From positions 2,986,001-3,050,000 of the forward strand of contig NC_062236.1 in assembly GCF_905475465.1 (NCBI RefSeq): a stretch of DNA of 64,000 nt. Reading direction: 5' to 3'. The notes under the pieces were generated by a model that worked only from the letters and a program-made list of their open reading frames with translations, did no database searches and was not told the origin of the DNA. This stretch comes from Pieris napi. Taxonomy: Eukaryota > Arthropoda > Insecta > Lepidoptera > Pieridae. The stretch's first letter is position 1. Each line of letters opens with the position of its first letter. Shown here in pieces: positions 31,851 through 42,300 of this stretch. The translations under genes and the position numbers were made by a program.

Positions 31851-33260
31851 AATAATACATTTTTATCCAAAGTTGTATATTAAGTCGTTTTGAAAAGCTG
31901 TCTTTGAATGTTTTTGGTACAAAAAGTGTTTTTCTTAAGCTATTCCAGATTATTTTCGTAATATCCAATTTCTCCCCATGTCTACTTAGGCAGTTGTCTA
32001 TTCCACTTGTTTTAAAACTACTTATGTTTTTTTATGTAATGATGTAAATATCTAGCTTTCAAACGAATCGATCGTTGAAGTAATTTTTTGGTTAGAAATC
32101 TGTGGCTCTAAAATTAATCTGTTCAGATGTTTGAAGGGCTCTTATAAAAATTGTAGGTAAACCTAATGTTTTTTGTAACTCCATAACAAACTTTCGTCAT
32201 CTTACACTGGACATTTTAAGGTCCTAACTTTATTATGTATATATTTTTTGTCTAATACATACTTTTGTTAATATTTCCATGACTTGTCATTATAATTATC
32301 ATGTTATAAATTATTGTAAGGCAATCTTATTGTACTGTTTTTGTTATAAATATTCAAAGATCTAAGCATTGTTTCCATGAAAGCTCAAAAAAGCTTTACA
32401 TCGTGGTAATTAATTTATGATAATCTCATGATCTCATGGAACTATTATACATTTAATTAAGGAAAATTAAAAGTGCACTTTTTAACTTAACTATTCTTTT
32501 GTCTCTTGTCGTTCAAATTTATTGACGCTGTGGTGCGGATACAGATTAATGCATTTATTGAAACGGTATAATTAGAATAATATAGTTTGTATGTGCATAT
32601 TTTTAATTAAATAAAAAAAAATTGTGATAAAACCATTAATATTCCGACCCTTGTCATTATCATTGTTAAAAGGAAAATAAGAAAAAGATGAGACAGCGGT
32701 GACCGATTTTCTGTTTTCCGTGGGATAAAATTTTTACACAGGTTGTGTAACGTTTTTTAACGCATTTCATTAAAAAGTGAGACTATTTTAATATAAAAAA
32801 GGCCATAGATTGGTGATATCGCATTACTCTGTAAAACCAATATCTATTTTGTAATCTTGGATTGATTTTAAATGGCGTCATCTAGGGTTGAAATCCAATC
32901 TTGATAGAGTTCTCTCAATGTCCATAGCGGTAATATTGCTTACTTATAATGTAGTACGGAAACAATATTGAAATAGGAATCGCAGTAGTTATTGGATGTT
33001 TAGAAGAAGAGTCAATGAAATAATATACCGATTTTCATTTGTTTATACTACTTTCACTTAAGATTCTTTTGTTTTGCCATAATTCGAACTCAGGGCGGAC
33101 GATAAACATCTGGTTATCTATGAAGAATAGAAGTTAATTTAATTACGCTCTCAAAAATCTATTTTTCCATCAACATCAACTACAAGTTAAGTTTTAATCG
33201 ATCCTTAGTTTAAATAAAATGGTTCTTCTCTCTCTCTTTTACATTTTCTAAAAGTGTTGA
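31851..33260. other. Unassigned AT-rich sequence
   Basis: No coding or repeat signature was identified. Confidence 0.35.
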
Positions 33261-33403
33261 CCTTCTATGTATTAAACACTCGCTTTACGGTGAAGAAAAC
33301 ATAATAAGAAAAACGGCATTCCTGACACCAAATATTCGCTGGCGTGTGTCAGGCAAATAAGGCTGATCACCTACTTGCCCTTTAAAAAAATCAAATGATC
33401 TAT
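33261..33403 (+). mobile_element. SINE family A, decayed body fragment
   Basis: It retains ACCTTCTATGTATTAAACAC, TACGGTGAAGAAAACATAAT, CTGGCGTGTGTCAGGCAAAT and GCTGATCACCTACTTGCC. The tRNA-like head and the tail are absent. Divergence is high compared with the copy 0.5 kb downstream, so this insertion is older. Confidence 0.75.
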
Positions 33404-33869
33404 GTTTTTTTATTAATTAAAGCGTGGTTATTCACGTTAAACAAGTATTTTATCAAAAAAAGTTCGTCGTCATTCGGGTTTTTTGAAGTTTATTATTTCC
33501 ATAGTTCTGTTTCGAGTGTTTACAGTGTTCCTATAAAAACCTACTCGTAAATTGTATAATTTCATAATCGACTTCCTGTTCACCCCGTATAGGCGTAATT
33601 TTGCGGCTGGTTGATCAAGGCGTTGACATAAAAAGAATACCGACGTATTATTTGCATTTTCACGCTTTTAGAAGAGAAATTTGTTCAGGTGTTTACATAA
33701 TGTTTTATTCGCTTTGACATGCGTACAAATGTGGAATGTGAATAATGGAAATAGAAAAAATAGAAAGCTTTCACCGTTCATGCGGAATTTTGTTAAATAA
33801 AAAATGCAATTTAAAATAATTAGGATTAGCCGATTTAATTTTTAGTATTTGACTAAACTTTATTTGTCT

Positions 33870-34164
33870 GAGCAGTATTGGCCTAGTGGCTTCAGTGTGC
33901 GGCTCTCATCCCTGAGGTCGTAGTTCGATCCCCGGCTGTGCACCAATGGACTTTCTTTCTCTGTGCGCATTTAACATTCGCTCGAACGGTGAAGGAAAAC
34001 ATCGTGAGAAAACCGACATGTCTTAGATTCAAAAAGTCGACGGGGTGTGTCAGGCACAGGAGGCGGATCACCTACTTGCCTATTAAATTGAGAAATGATC
34101 ATGAAACAGATTCAGAAATCTGAGGCCTACACCTGAAGAGGTTGTAGCGCCACTGATTTTTTTA
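33870..34164 (+). mobile_element. SINE family A, full-length young copy
   Basis: All blocks are present in order with few differences from the family: the A box TGGCCTAGTGG, the body CTCGAACGGTGAAGGAAAAC, the AGGCGGATCACCTACTTGCC block, AATGATCATGAAACAGATTC and the tail GTTGTAGCGCCACTGATTTTTTT. The B box has lost one G (TAGTTCGATCCCC), which could weaken pol III transcription. Flanking AAACTTTATTT and AAACATAATTT may be an imperfect target duplication. Confidence 0.93.
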
Positions 34165-35733
34165 AACATAATTTAGTGTAGATTACTAAGTTAACAATCA
34201 AACAACGACAATAAATAGCTTTTTATATTCTTCTGTTCTCATTGACAGCCTCCTTTAAGGCCCCATCTTGTACGAACTTTTATTTAAAAATTAGATTATG
34301 ACTAATTCTCATTAAGAACCCAATACACTTACGAAAAAAATAAATTTTGTTACCTTACATTAAAATTAAAAGTATTTGTGACTTGTAGCTTTTATGTACT
34401 TCACGTAAAAATAACAATGCAATAAAGCTAGTTGGGACAGCTATTTTAAACGTTGTGCAAAGTCAAAGGTAACACGAGTCGGCACTCAGACACTCGCTTA
34501 GCCATTTAGCCTGATCGGATCAACTTAGATCCAACGAACAATCAGGGATTTCTAGAATTGTGACTAGATTTTCTTTATACTACAATCCCTATATCACGAA
34601 AATTGAACTTTTTCGAAATTCATTGACATTGAATAAACCAAAGTATTATATTAATCAGATGTATGGACGTAATTTCGCATTGTTAGGCAAAAACTAGTAA
34701 AAACTAAAATTGTATGTTGTAATTTATTTAAGAATAGATTTTTTAACGTGTACTGTAGATAATGCATTGTTTATGATGTGGTGTACTTTAATAAATAAAT
34801 AGTTCAGTCAAGTTGAAGTTAGTCTTATTAGAAAATATACTTGTGGTATAATTTTAGAATAAAAATGTATTGTGTAATTAAGTAAAAAATACCAGGTCAG
34901 GTTCCCAGTTTAATTGTAAATTATTCTTACAATAATAAGATGAATAAATTGATGTATCTTTTAGATTTGTTTAGTTAATATTAAGGTTATATCCAAAACT
35001 AATTTTGACCTTTAATGTACGAATATTTTCGAACTAAAAGTAACCGAATTGTTTAACTTTCATTAACTTATTGTAAATTTTAAGCAAACACTAATCATAT
35101 TACGGCCCTTTTACTTCAGAGTATCATCTTCTATTTTTATCCCTATTACATAGATTCAATTGTGTTGCATATGCTGTAGTTGATATAATTGAAATAATAT
35201 ACATGGCAAAACGACGTGTTACGGAGAGCTAGTTTGTTTATAATATATTATTAATGTTAAATTGTGTCTTTGTTCAGAGACGTCTTAGTAAAAGATAGTC
35301 ATATGAGGTGCTATATAATAATAAACTTGATACTTTATGGAAGCAACAATAAGGGCTGTTAACAAGCGTTTATAAATTAATATGACTCTTATTTAAATAA
35401 TAATAGAACTACGAAAGAACATCATAATATCATATATTTTTAATATTCTTTTAGTGAGGTTTATTCAGTCACAAAAGCCCGTATATAAAATATGAAAGCA
35501 ACAATGTAGTGATATCTTTTGACACATCACTGGATGTCCAAAGTCAGGCTTTAATTTTCCTCTGTGGTCCTCTCCCGAGGTCGCCAGATAAGGAACTTTA
35601 TGTTACCAAAGCGAATACTAAAAAGTTTCCAACATTTTTATCGGGGTCAACTTTATGTGCTAAAGTAGTTTACTATTCTTTAAGGTTTTTGCAGGAATTC
35701 ATGCAAACCTTGGCACATGTACTCGTATAGATT
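34165..35733. other. Unassigned AT-rich sequence
   Basis: The 73-codon frame at 35509-35730 has moderate GC content (QSQALIFLCGPLPRSPDKEL) but no splice sites or known motif. It reads into a SINE fragment. It is kept as a non-gene, with low certainty. Nothing else was recognised. Confidence 0.3.
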
Positions 35734-35803
35734 TTTACGGTGAGCGAAAACATCGACATGCTTTAGACTCAAAAATCGATAATATGCATCTGGCATAAAA
35801 CAC
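35734..35803 (+). mobile_element. SINE family A, internal fragment
   Basis: Only the middle survives: TACGGTGAGCGAAAACATCG, ACATGCTTTAGACTCAAAAA and TCGATAATATGCATCTGGCA, the last corresponding to TCGACGGCGTGTGTCAGGCA. Head and tail are missing. Confidence 0.65.
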
Positions 35804-35857
35804 TGATTAATGATTATATGTATATATAAAAAAATATTAATCAAGATTATATTTTTT

Positions 35858-35940
35858 GAAGTTATACTTCTTTAGGTGCTTTATGAAAAATTTATGAGAG
35901 TGAAATTTTACGATGCGCGCGCACCGTGACACAAAATTAA
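35858..35940 (+). mobile_element. Family M MITE, fragment with rearranged half
   Basis: The left terminus GAAGTTATACTTCTTTAGGTG is followed at once by TTATGAGAGTGAAATTTTAC and GATGCGCGCGCACCGTGACAC. That is the right half of the family in inverted orientation. The two halves were joined so that the left half interior is lost. This suggests a fold-back rearrangement of the element. Confidence 0.6.
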
Positions 35941-36644
35941 CAGAATGAAGTTGCCCACCTTCTTGGGCCATATACTACGGCCTCCTCTGACTACAAATTC
36001 GAAACGATTGTTTCAAAGTCAAATCCAGAGGGTTTTAAAGGCGCAATACCGTATAGTAAAAGAAAATATCATGTGAAAATCGTATCTTCTTAGAAATAAA
36101 GAATGTTGACACAGAAGGCTCACCAGTATAAATTGCTAAATACTCAAAAACAGAGCAGTGACCCTCGTACAGGATATTAAAATTGTCGTCCCTTACTCAT
36201 TACCAAGGTCTAAAATGAGCAAAATTCCAAATTCCTTTTGCAAAAACCAACCTAGGCACCTCTCTTTCGAATTCTTCGCTATTTTAACAGAGTAACAGTA
36301 CTTATCCGGAGCTGGATATATTCGGTAGTGGGCTGATCGGTTTTAAAGAAAGTGTAGAGGTGTAATTATTGTCTATATAGAAATTTCGCAATTCCATTTG
36401 TAATATTGTCTACGTATCATTATTTCGTAATTCCACTTGCACGTGGATCAATCAGTCGCCCTATAACCGCCATGTAAGTCAGAGGACAATAAAGCTAGTG
36501 AATTCTATTTCGGTTTTCATTTGGTGTACCTCAAACACTAAAAAAGCATTGTTAAGTGCCTATCTCGAACCTAATCCGCTATTTTTCTGGTAATTTATTT
36601 TTTGCCTAACAAACATTGCTGGTATTTTAATTTTATCAGTTATA
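35941..36644. other. Unassigned sequence
   Basis: Near 36375-36440 two diverged copies of a short phrase occur (AATTTCGCAATTCCATTTGT and TATTTCGTAATTCCACTTGC). There is no coding region. Confidence 0.35.
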
Positions 36645-36780
36645 ATACCACAAGAGCTTCAAAATTATCGGGTATTTCCCGATAGGTTCGTTGCAAACAA
36701 ATATAGTCGTCATGACGACTATATTTGTTTGCAGGGAACCTTGAGGGAAATGCCCGATAATTTTGAAGCTCGTGTGGTAT
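36645..36780. repeat. 136-bp near-perfect palindrome, 40-bp perfect core
   Basis: The perfect core spans 36693-36732 with its centre between 36712 and 36713 (GTCGTCA|TGACGAC). There is no spacer, and the core arms are 20 bp each. After a short mismatched stretch the arms pair again. ATACCACAAGAGCTTC with AAAATTATCGGG on the left matches the complement of CCCGATAATTTT with GAAGCTCGTGTGGTAT on the right. This gives 68-bp arms with roughly eight mismatches. A spacer-free palindrome of this size can extrude as a cruciform and is normally unstable. It could be a fold-back element or a recent hairpin-templated duplication. Confidence 0.92.
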
Positions 36781-36786
36781 TCGGGG

Positions 36787-37018
36787 GATTATTTTTCCGA
36801 CCCAAATGTCGGCCAATAGAATTGCACCATGAGACGAAATGTACAGTTAACAAATAAGAATTTCATAATGAATAAAACAACTACTTAATACTTTTCTTGA
36901 AGCAACGACCAGAGAAAATTTTCACAAAAAATTATCAGTATAATACCATGTAGGTTGTACCACGTGACGTCGAATGGTGCAATTCTATTGGCCGATATTT
37001 GGGTCGGAAAAATAATCT
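36787..37018. mobile_element. Element with about 44-bp terminal inverted repeats
   Basis: The left end GATTATTTTTCCGACCCAAA continues through TGTCGGCCAATAGAATTGCA to CCAT (36787-36830). The right end is its inverted partner (ATGGTGCAATTC to AAAAATAATC, about 36975-37018), differing at only one or two positions. The interior of about 145 bp is noncoding. Right after it begins a (TA)n run. No convincing target duplication is seen, so the superfamily is open. It lies 6 bp from the palindrome. Confidence 0.85.
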
Positions 37019-37040
37019 TGTATATATATATATATATATT
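37019..37040. repeat. (TA)n microsatellite
   Basis: About ten TA units directly abut the right terminal inverted repeat. They are either a preferred TA-rich insertion site or expansion from a TA target duplication. Confidence 0.9.
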
Positions 37041-40000
37041 TTTTGTATTTTAATTTAATTTTTTTTTGTAACATTTGTGTTTACCTAAATTATCATACAT
37101 TTTACATAAAAGAGTTTGTAACATATAACGCAGATTTAGTACTATGTATGATGTGTACTTTAATAAGTAAACATAGATCACATCACAATGAGACAGATCC
37201 AAGTGCGATCCACTTCTGTATTTTATTATTAAAAGTACCCCGGATTTAGGTCACCTAAAAACAAGTGTTTAGTGTAACCGTAAATTCGCGGTATATATGT
37301 CTTCAGCTCGGCCACTCGAAGTCCCTCGTAAAACTGAACATAAGTACCGCTACAGCTAATTAATCCACCGATCTTAAGTCTTTATAAGGTTTGGAGTTTC
37401 TGTGTTTTATTGTTATTGGCTAGAGTGCTTGAAAGCTAAACGCTTCGGTGAACATTGACCTTGCTTGGAGGCAGTGCTCAAGATCATACGGGCATTCGAC
37501 TTAACAGGAAAAAAAAGTGCGTGCGTACAAAGTACACATGACAGAAGTGAAACTAATTTTAAGTTTTGTTTATGTTTATACAAATCTAACACCTAAGATT
37601 TTCGAGTCTTAGAGGGAGGCGAAAAGGAAGATATGTTAGAAATTTAATTGTCATTAAAATATTAAAAGTGTCGGAAATCAATACAAATTATAAATTAAAT
37701 GTATTTCTTTGATAATAAAAACACGTGGCATTTTAATTTACAGTTCGTCATTTGAGATTTAATACTAATATTTCATAATAATATAAGAGTATGACGCATG
37801 GCCAGCCATCAGCTCCCTCGCCATATTTAAGTGATAAAGGTAATAAAGGTAAAGGGTTCAGGGTAGGAATAAGAAAAGATAGATAAAGATAGACGAACAT
37901 ATCGCGATCTATGACTTGTATGCCAAAAACTTTTCCGATATAAGTAAGCCAAAGTTTACGCTATGTCACCTTACGTCAAACTAAAATATATTGCCAAAAC
38001 AGCATGTTACATACAGAAGCAGGTAACAGGACAAACAGCGTGTCCTGGATTTGATCTACATAATGTTGACATCTTTAACGCTGGCACAACGCCAGGCTTG
38101 AGACAATTACTGAACTTGCCTGCACTGCGTTAAAAAGCAATTGACAGCTTTTCCTTGTTGGATCATCTCCAAGTGGTCCGACCTTGCTGAAGAATAGGCC
38201 AAAATGTTTTAAAATTAACGACTCCTCGTATAAGCAGACAGGCGCCATTTTTAATATTCAATGTACATAAACATATACGTAACACTGTTTTTGGATCATA
38301 AATTTCTAAAACAAATATATTTTAATACATAAAACTGTTTGCTGAGAGTTTTTATATATATGTCAATTGTCATGTAAAAACTGTAAGAATTGTTTTCAGT
38401 TTTTAGTCAAATCAATTATACAATGTCAACTTTACAAACAATGTTAAATCCAGAGCTTATATCCGTTATAAACCTATTTAATAAATAATAAAATCACTCC
38501 AGCACAACTCATTAACAAGCAAACATCTAAACAAACCATCTCTACTAAAACATATATAAAAAATTATATAGTTGTCATTAAAAAATGAGTAAAGACACTC
38601 ACTAGAATTATCAGTATTTTGTTCAAACTACTAAACCTGTTAAGATCTTAAAAATGTCCTTCATTTAAAATACAGCAGCGAAACTTGGCTTTTATAAAGT
38701 TTCCACTTGTAGCTCGAGCCAACGACACCCGCAGAAGCCTCTAATGTGCAAAGCTCTTTATGGTTACCATAAGCACCTACTTACAGCTTTCTTGTATTTA
38801 TTTTAAAAACGACTTTTAGCAAAGCTTGGTACTAACTTCTATTATACTACAATGTTATAATATTGTATTTACCTGAATTACAGTAGGTACATTCACTCGG
38901 ATATTGTGAATATTACTAATAGTCCTCTTTCGTTATGTCTTGTTTGGTTTAAAATATTTTTTTACTGGACCCGAGAATCTGGAGAAATTTAAACGTAATC
39001 GTCCCTAATAAAATTTCGGTATGAAAATATGTTTTTTCTCACACTGTAAACAATTATTATCCCTTGAAACTCGCAACGGGTTCTCGCTCTTCAGCCCTGA
39101 AGGCAGAGTTCTGTCTTCGGAAAGCCTCAGCGCCTGGATGATGGTATGACCTGAATCTTGACCTTAACTGGATCGGTCAAGTTCAGAGCCTGAATCTTTC
39201 AGTAAATATAGATGATAAATTGAAGGTTTATAAGGTTTTTTTGTTCTTTTTATAATCACAAAATTGACTTGAGTTGTGTACATATTTTCTTCAGTTCACA
39301 ATAGGAAGGTGCGTCCTAACTGTGAATTAAGACAATGAAATGCCTTTATGTATTACCGTGTGAAAGTATAATAAAAATGGAATTTAGAAATACCACTTTG
39401 AAATTATATTTCGCTATTAATCGACCCCTGTTGTTTACGCCATGTGTACCACTAACCCATATCAGCCAGATGTTCTTTTATAAAAGTTTAATGTTGTAAC
39501 AGAGAGCTTGAACTTTATTGAAAATTACCTTATAATTAAATTCTATTATAACTTGTCTAACAACCTTACTTTAAGTTAGTCTATCGCTTTACGAAGCAGA
39601 GTGGAATCAGTTATAAGCCTTTTACATTAGAAACAAAAGTATATTAAAAGTTAACCCGATTATAAAGGGGCTAATTTATCAGACTTTAGAAATACGTTAC
39701 AATTTTTGTATATTTTTGGATTACTCGACTCTTTGAAAAACTTTTGTTCGAAAGAGCTTTCTACTCGTGGAGATCGCCGGCCTACTGTCAGAATGTAATG
39801 TCATTTAATTTTAAGGCATATAGCTTTCGTAAGCATCGTTTGGTGAAGTTAAACTGAAGATAGATATTAGACATAGATAGACCTTAGATATAATACATTT
39901 TGAATCTCGGTAACGGCTTTAAAAAAAATTTTGCTTGCGTTTGATATTGCCGATGAATATCAATACTCTAACAATATATTTTTTTAAATAGTTATTACTA

Positions 40001-40082
40001 CTTGACAATAATCTGTTCACGGTGATTTTGACAACACGTATATGTTAATAATATTATAAAACTGAAACACATTTATAACTTA
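37041..40082. other. Long unassigned AT-rich stretch
   Basis: At 37518-37548 lies a fragment of the GTGCGTGCGTACAAAG element end (see 13736-14072). GC-richer patches at 38040-38180 and 39060-39190 stand out. The latter has a run reading NGFSLFSPEGRVLSSES on the plus strand, but it is short, stops, and lacks splice sites. I cannot assign them. They may be old repeats or conserved noncoding elements. Confidence 0.35.
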
Positions 40083-40320
40083 CTAGCTGTTCCCTGCCAT
40101 GCTTCTCTGTGGCACACAGAAATGAGAAAGAAAACATTTCATGTAAGTTTAATTTTGCAATACTTGTGGAAAAAAAGAACAAAAAAGAAATGATAAAAAA
40201 ATTCACAAAAACAATCCTTGATGCGGATTATATATCATGCTAAAATTTCAGCTCGATCGGTGCAGAACTTTTTGAGTTTTTGAAGCGTACACAAACCAAC
40301 ATAACATCTATATATAGATA
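40083..40320 (-). mobile_element. Non-autonomous Helitron, second copy of the 17206 subfamily
   Basis: The minus-strand 3' end GCCACAGAGAAGCATGGCAG, GGAACAG, then CTAG at 40086-40083 followed by T matches 17206-17484. The 5' portion (TTTGTGTACGCTTCAAAAAC, TTCTGCACCGATCGAGCTGA) also matches. The hairpin has one mismatch here. The copy is shorter by deletions in the A-rich middle. Confidence 0.85.
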
Positions 40321-41547
40321 GATATTAAACCTAAAACAGTATGTTTTAGAGTTTTAGTTTAAAAATAGTGGGGTTTCATACGTCATCCCTTGTTTTACCT
40401 CGAGCATTGGAATATTCATAATAGCACTTATCAAAGACTTCATGGAAGCTGCTGAGTCGGTAAGTATTATTGACTTCAAAAAATATAAGCCAACACTTTT
40501 ACGACTATAGTAAATAACCTTTTGCATTATCTTCTATGTGTGAAGCCTAGAAGGGTTAAACAAGTAAGCATAAAATAAACAGAGTTTGATAACAACCCAT
40601 TAAGTATGCATTACATGACTAACATGTTTGAGTACTTACCGTAGTTTGTAGTAATTTCCAGTTATATTCGATTTGAGCATTAATTATTGCGCACGTGTCT
40701 CGTACATAGATAAATCTATAACCAATATTGCTATAACCCAGTAGGTATACTTCCTCATTAAACAATTCACTTGTCGCGATCCGAGGACTTTTCCAGTTCA
40801 TGAGCTCCTAGTAATTCTTGAAATAATGTACATCCATGAGTTAAGTTCGATGGAGATGTTGGAGGGATGTTCAAATAAATGAAACAACCATTGATGAAGC
40901 TATGTGTCAACTTAGAGTTTAATCGTTTAAAACATGAGCTTGTAACTAACATAAAATTAGGTTTAGTGGGGTTGCGACGCTAGACTAAAAAAAAACTAAC
41001 TTGACTTATTTATGGTTGAATATAAGTGTAATCGACCTATTGGACATTCGTGGAAACAAGAATATTACAATTTATGATTGTATGAAAAAGTAAAGGGCTC
41101 ATTTATAACTACCAAAACTGACGTTTTACAATTGATTGCAAGCGTAAGATGATTGTTAACATTTGCGCTTCTAATTATTAACATGTATATGTAACTTAAC
41201 TAATGTTAGGCTACATACCTCTTGTCACGACTTATTTTAAGTACTTTGATTCTTTTGCTGTCTTAGTACCCGAATATTTTTATTTAAGCTATGCTCTGAA
41301 ACATCACACATCAAATAGAAACAGCCAAACAATTATGGTATAAGCACGAAATATGAAAATGACATGAGAACGAAACAGGCCGCTGCGCTCACCATGCCAT
41401 CTCCTCATAATCTTGAGGCCGTCACACACACAAATCTCGAGCTAACTTGAATCGAAGAAGTCTATGTTGTAAGGCGTTTGTGACTGAAATAAATCAATTA
41501 AATTAATCACTATTTCTATTAATGTACTTCTGTATTTAATTTTTATC
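40321..41547. other. Unassigned AT-rich sequence
   Basis: Overlapping antisense frames at 40619-40952 are of 60 codons only, with no motif. No repeat ends were found. Confidence 0.35.
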
Positions 41548-41690
41548 TCAAAGTCAAAATCATAGATTTAATAAAGGTCAAAAAAAGGTCAAAGAAATAC
41601 GTATTGAATGCTTCCAATTTTGCATTTACTGCCAGTTCTCAAATCAAGGGCGAACGGAAGAGAAGAACTGTCAATAAACTCTCCGAAATT
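41548..41690 (-). repeat. Family K repeat, 3' part with duplicated phrase
   Basis: It retains GGAGAGTTTATTGACAGTTC, the TTCCGTTCGCCCTTGATTTG block and ATGATTTTGACTTTGAG at the tail. The TTCATAAGTG segment is replaced by a short duplicated AAAGGTCAAAA-type phrase (41573-41597). Confidence 0.7.
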
Positions 41691-42124
41691 TAGAAACAAA
41701 CAGTTCTGTTAAACTGTATTTTACATTCACTAACCTTCTTAAAGTGTCTTATCACATTGTACCACACAGTCACAGTCGCTTACTCGTAAGATTACAATAG
41801 CTTAAAGGGCTTAGGCGATGATTCACTGGCCTGGCCATTTGGCTTATTTTATCGACTCGAAAAAGAGAGGTTTACATTTGAATATATTTTTATGTCTGAG
41901 TGCCATTTTGTGGCCGTTATGGATGTCTGTTAGCATGCTGATCTATTTGTCATAGTAAATGTAACAAAAGAATGAGGAAGATGTGATGATAGATCCGAAT
42001 GTGAAAAGAATGACTGACGTAAGTTTGGAAGGTGTGACAATATGAATGTAAAATGATTGAGAGCTAAAGAGGATTAGGAAAATATTCTATTTGTAATACA
42101 TAATACAGTGGCAACCCTATATGG

Positions 42125-42300
42125 GTCTCTTGGCCTCATTTTTATTTCATAGACAAGTAGGTGATCAGCCTTCTGTCAGAAACATTTCGTCGATTTTTGA
42201 AGACATGCCAGTTTCCTCGCGATGTTTACCTTCACCGTTTGCACACATAGACAGAAAGTCAGGTGGGGAGTCGCACACTGAAGCCATTAGGCCAATACTA
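42125..42300 (-). mobile_element. SINE family A, diverged copy with missing B box
   Basis: The minus strand reads TAGTATTGGCCTAATGGCTT, CAGTGTGCGACTCC, then jumps to CCTGACTTTCTGTCTATGTG. The B box and acceptor-like region have been deleted. The body continues to GAAGGCTGATCACCTACTTG and the GAGGCCAAGAG block. Confidence 0.82.
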
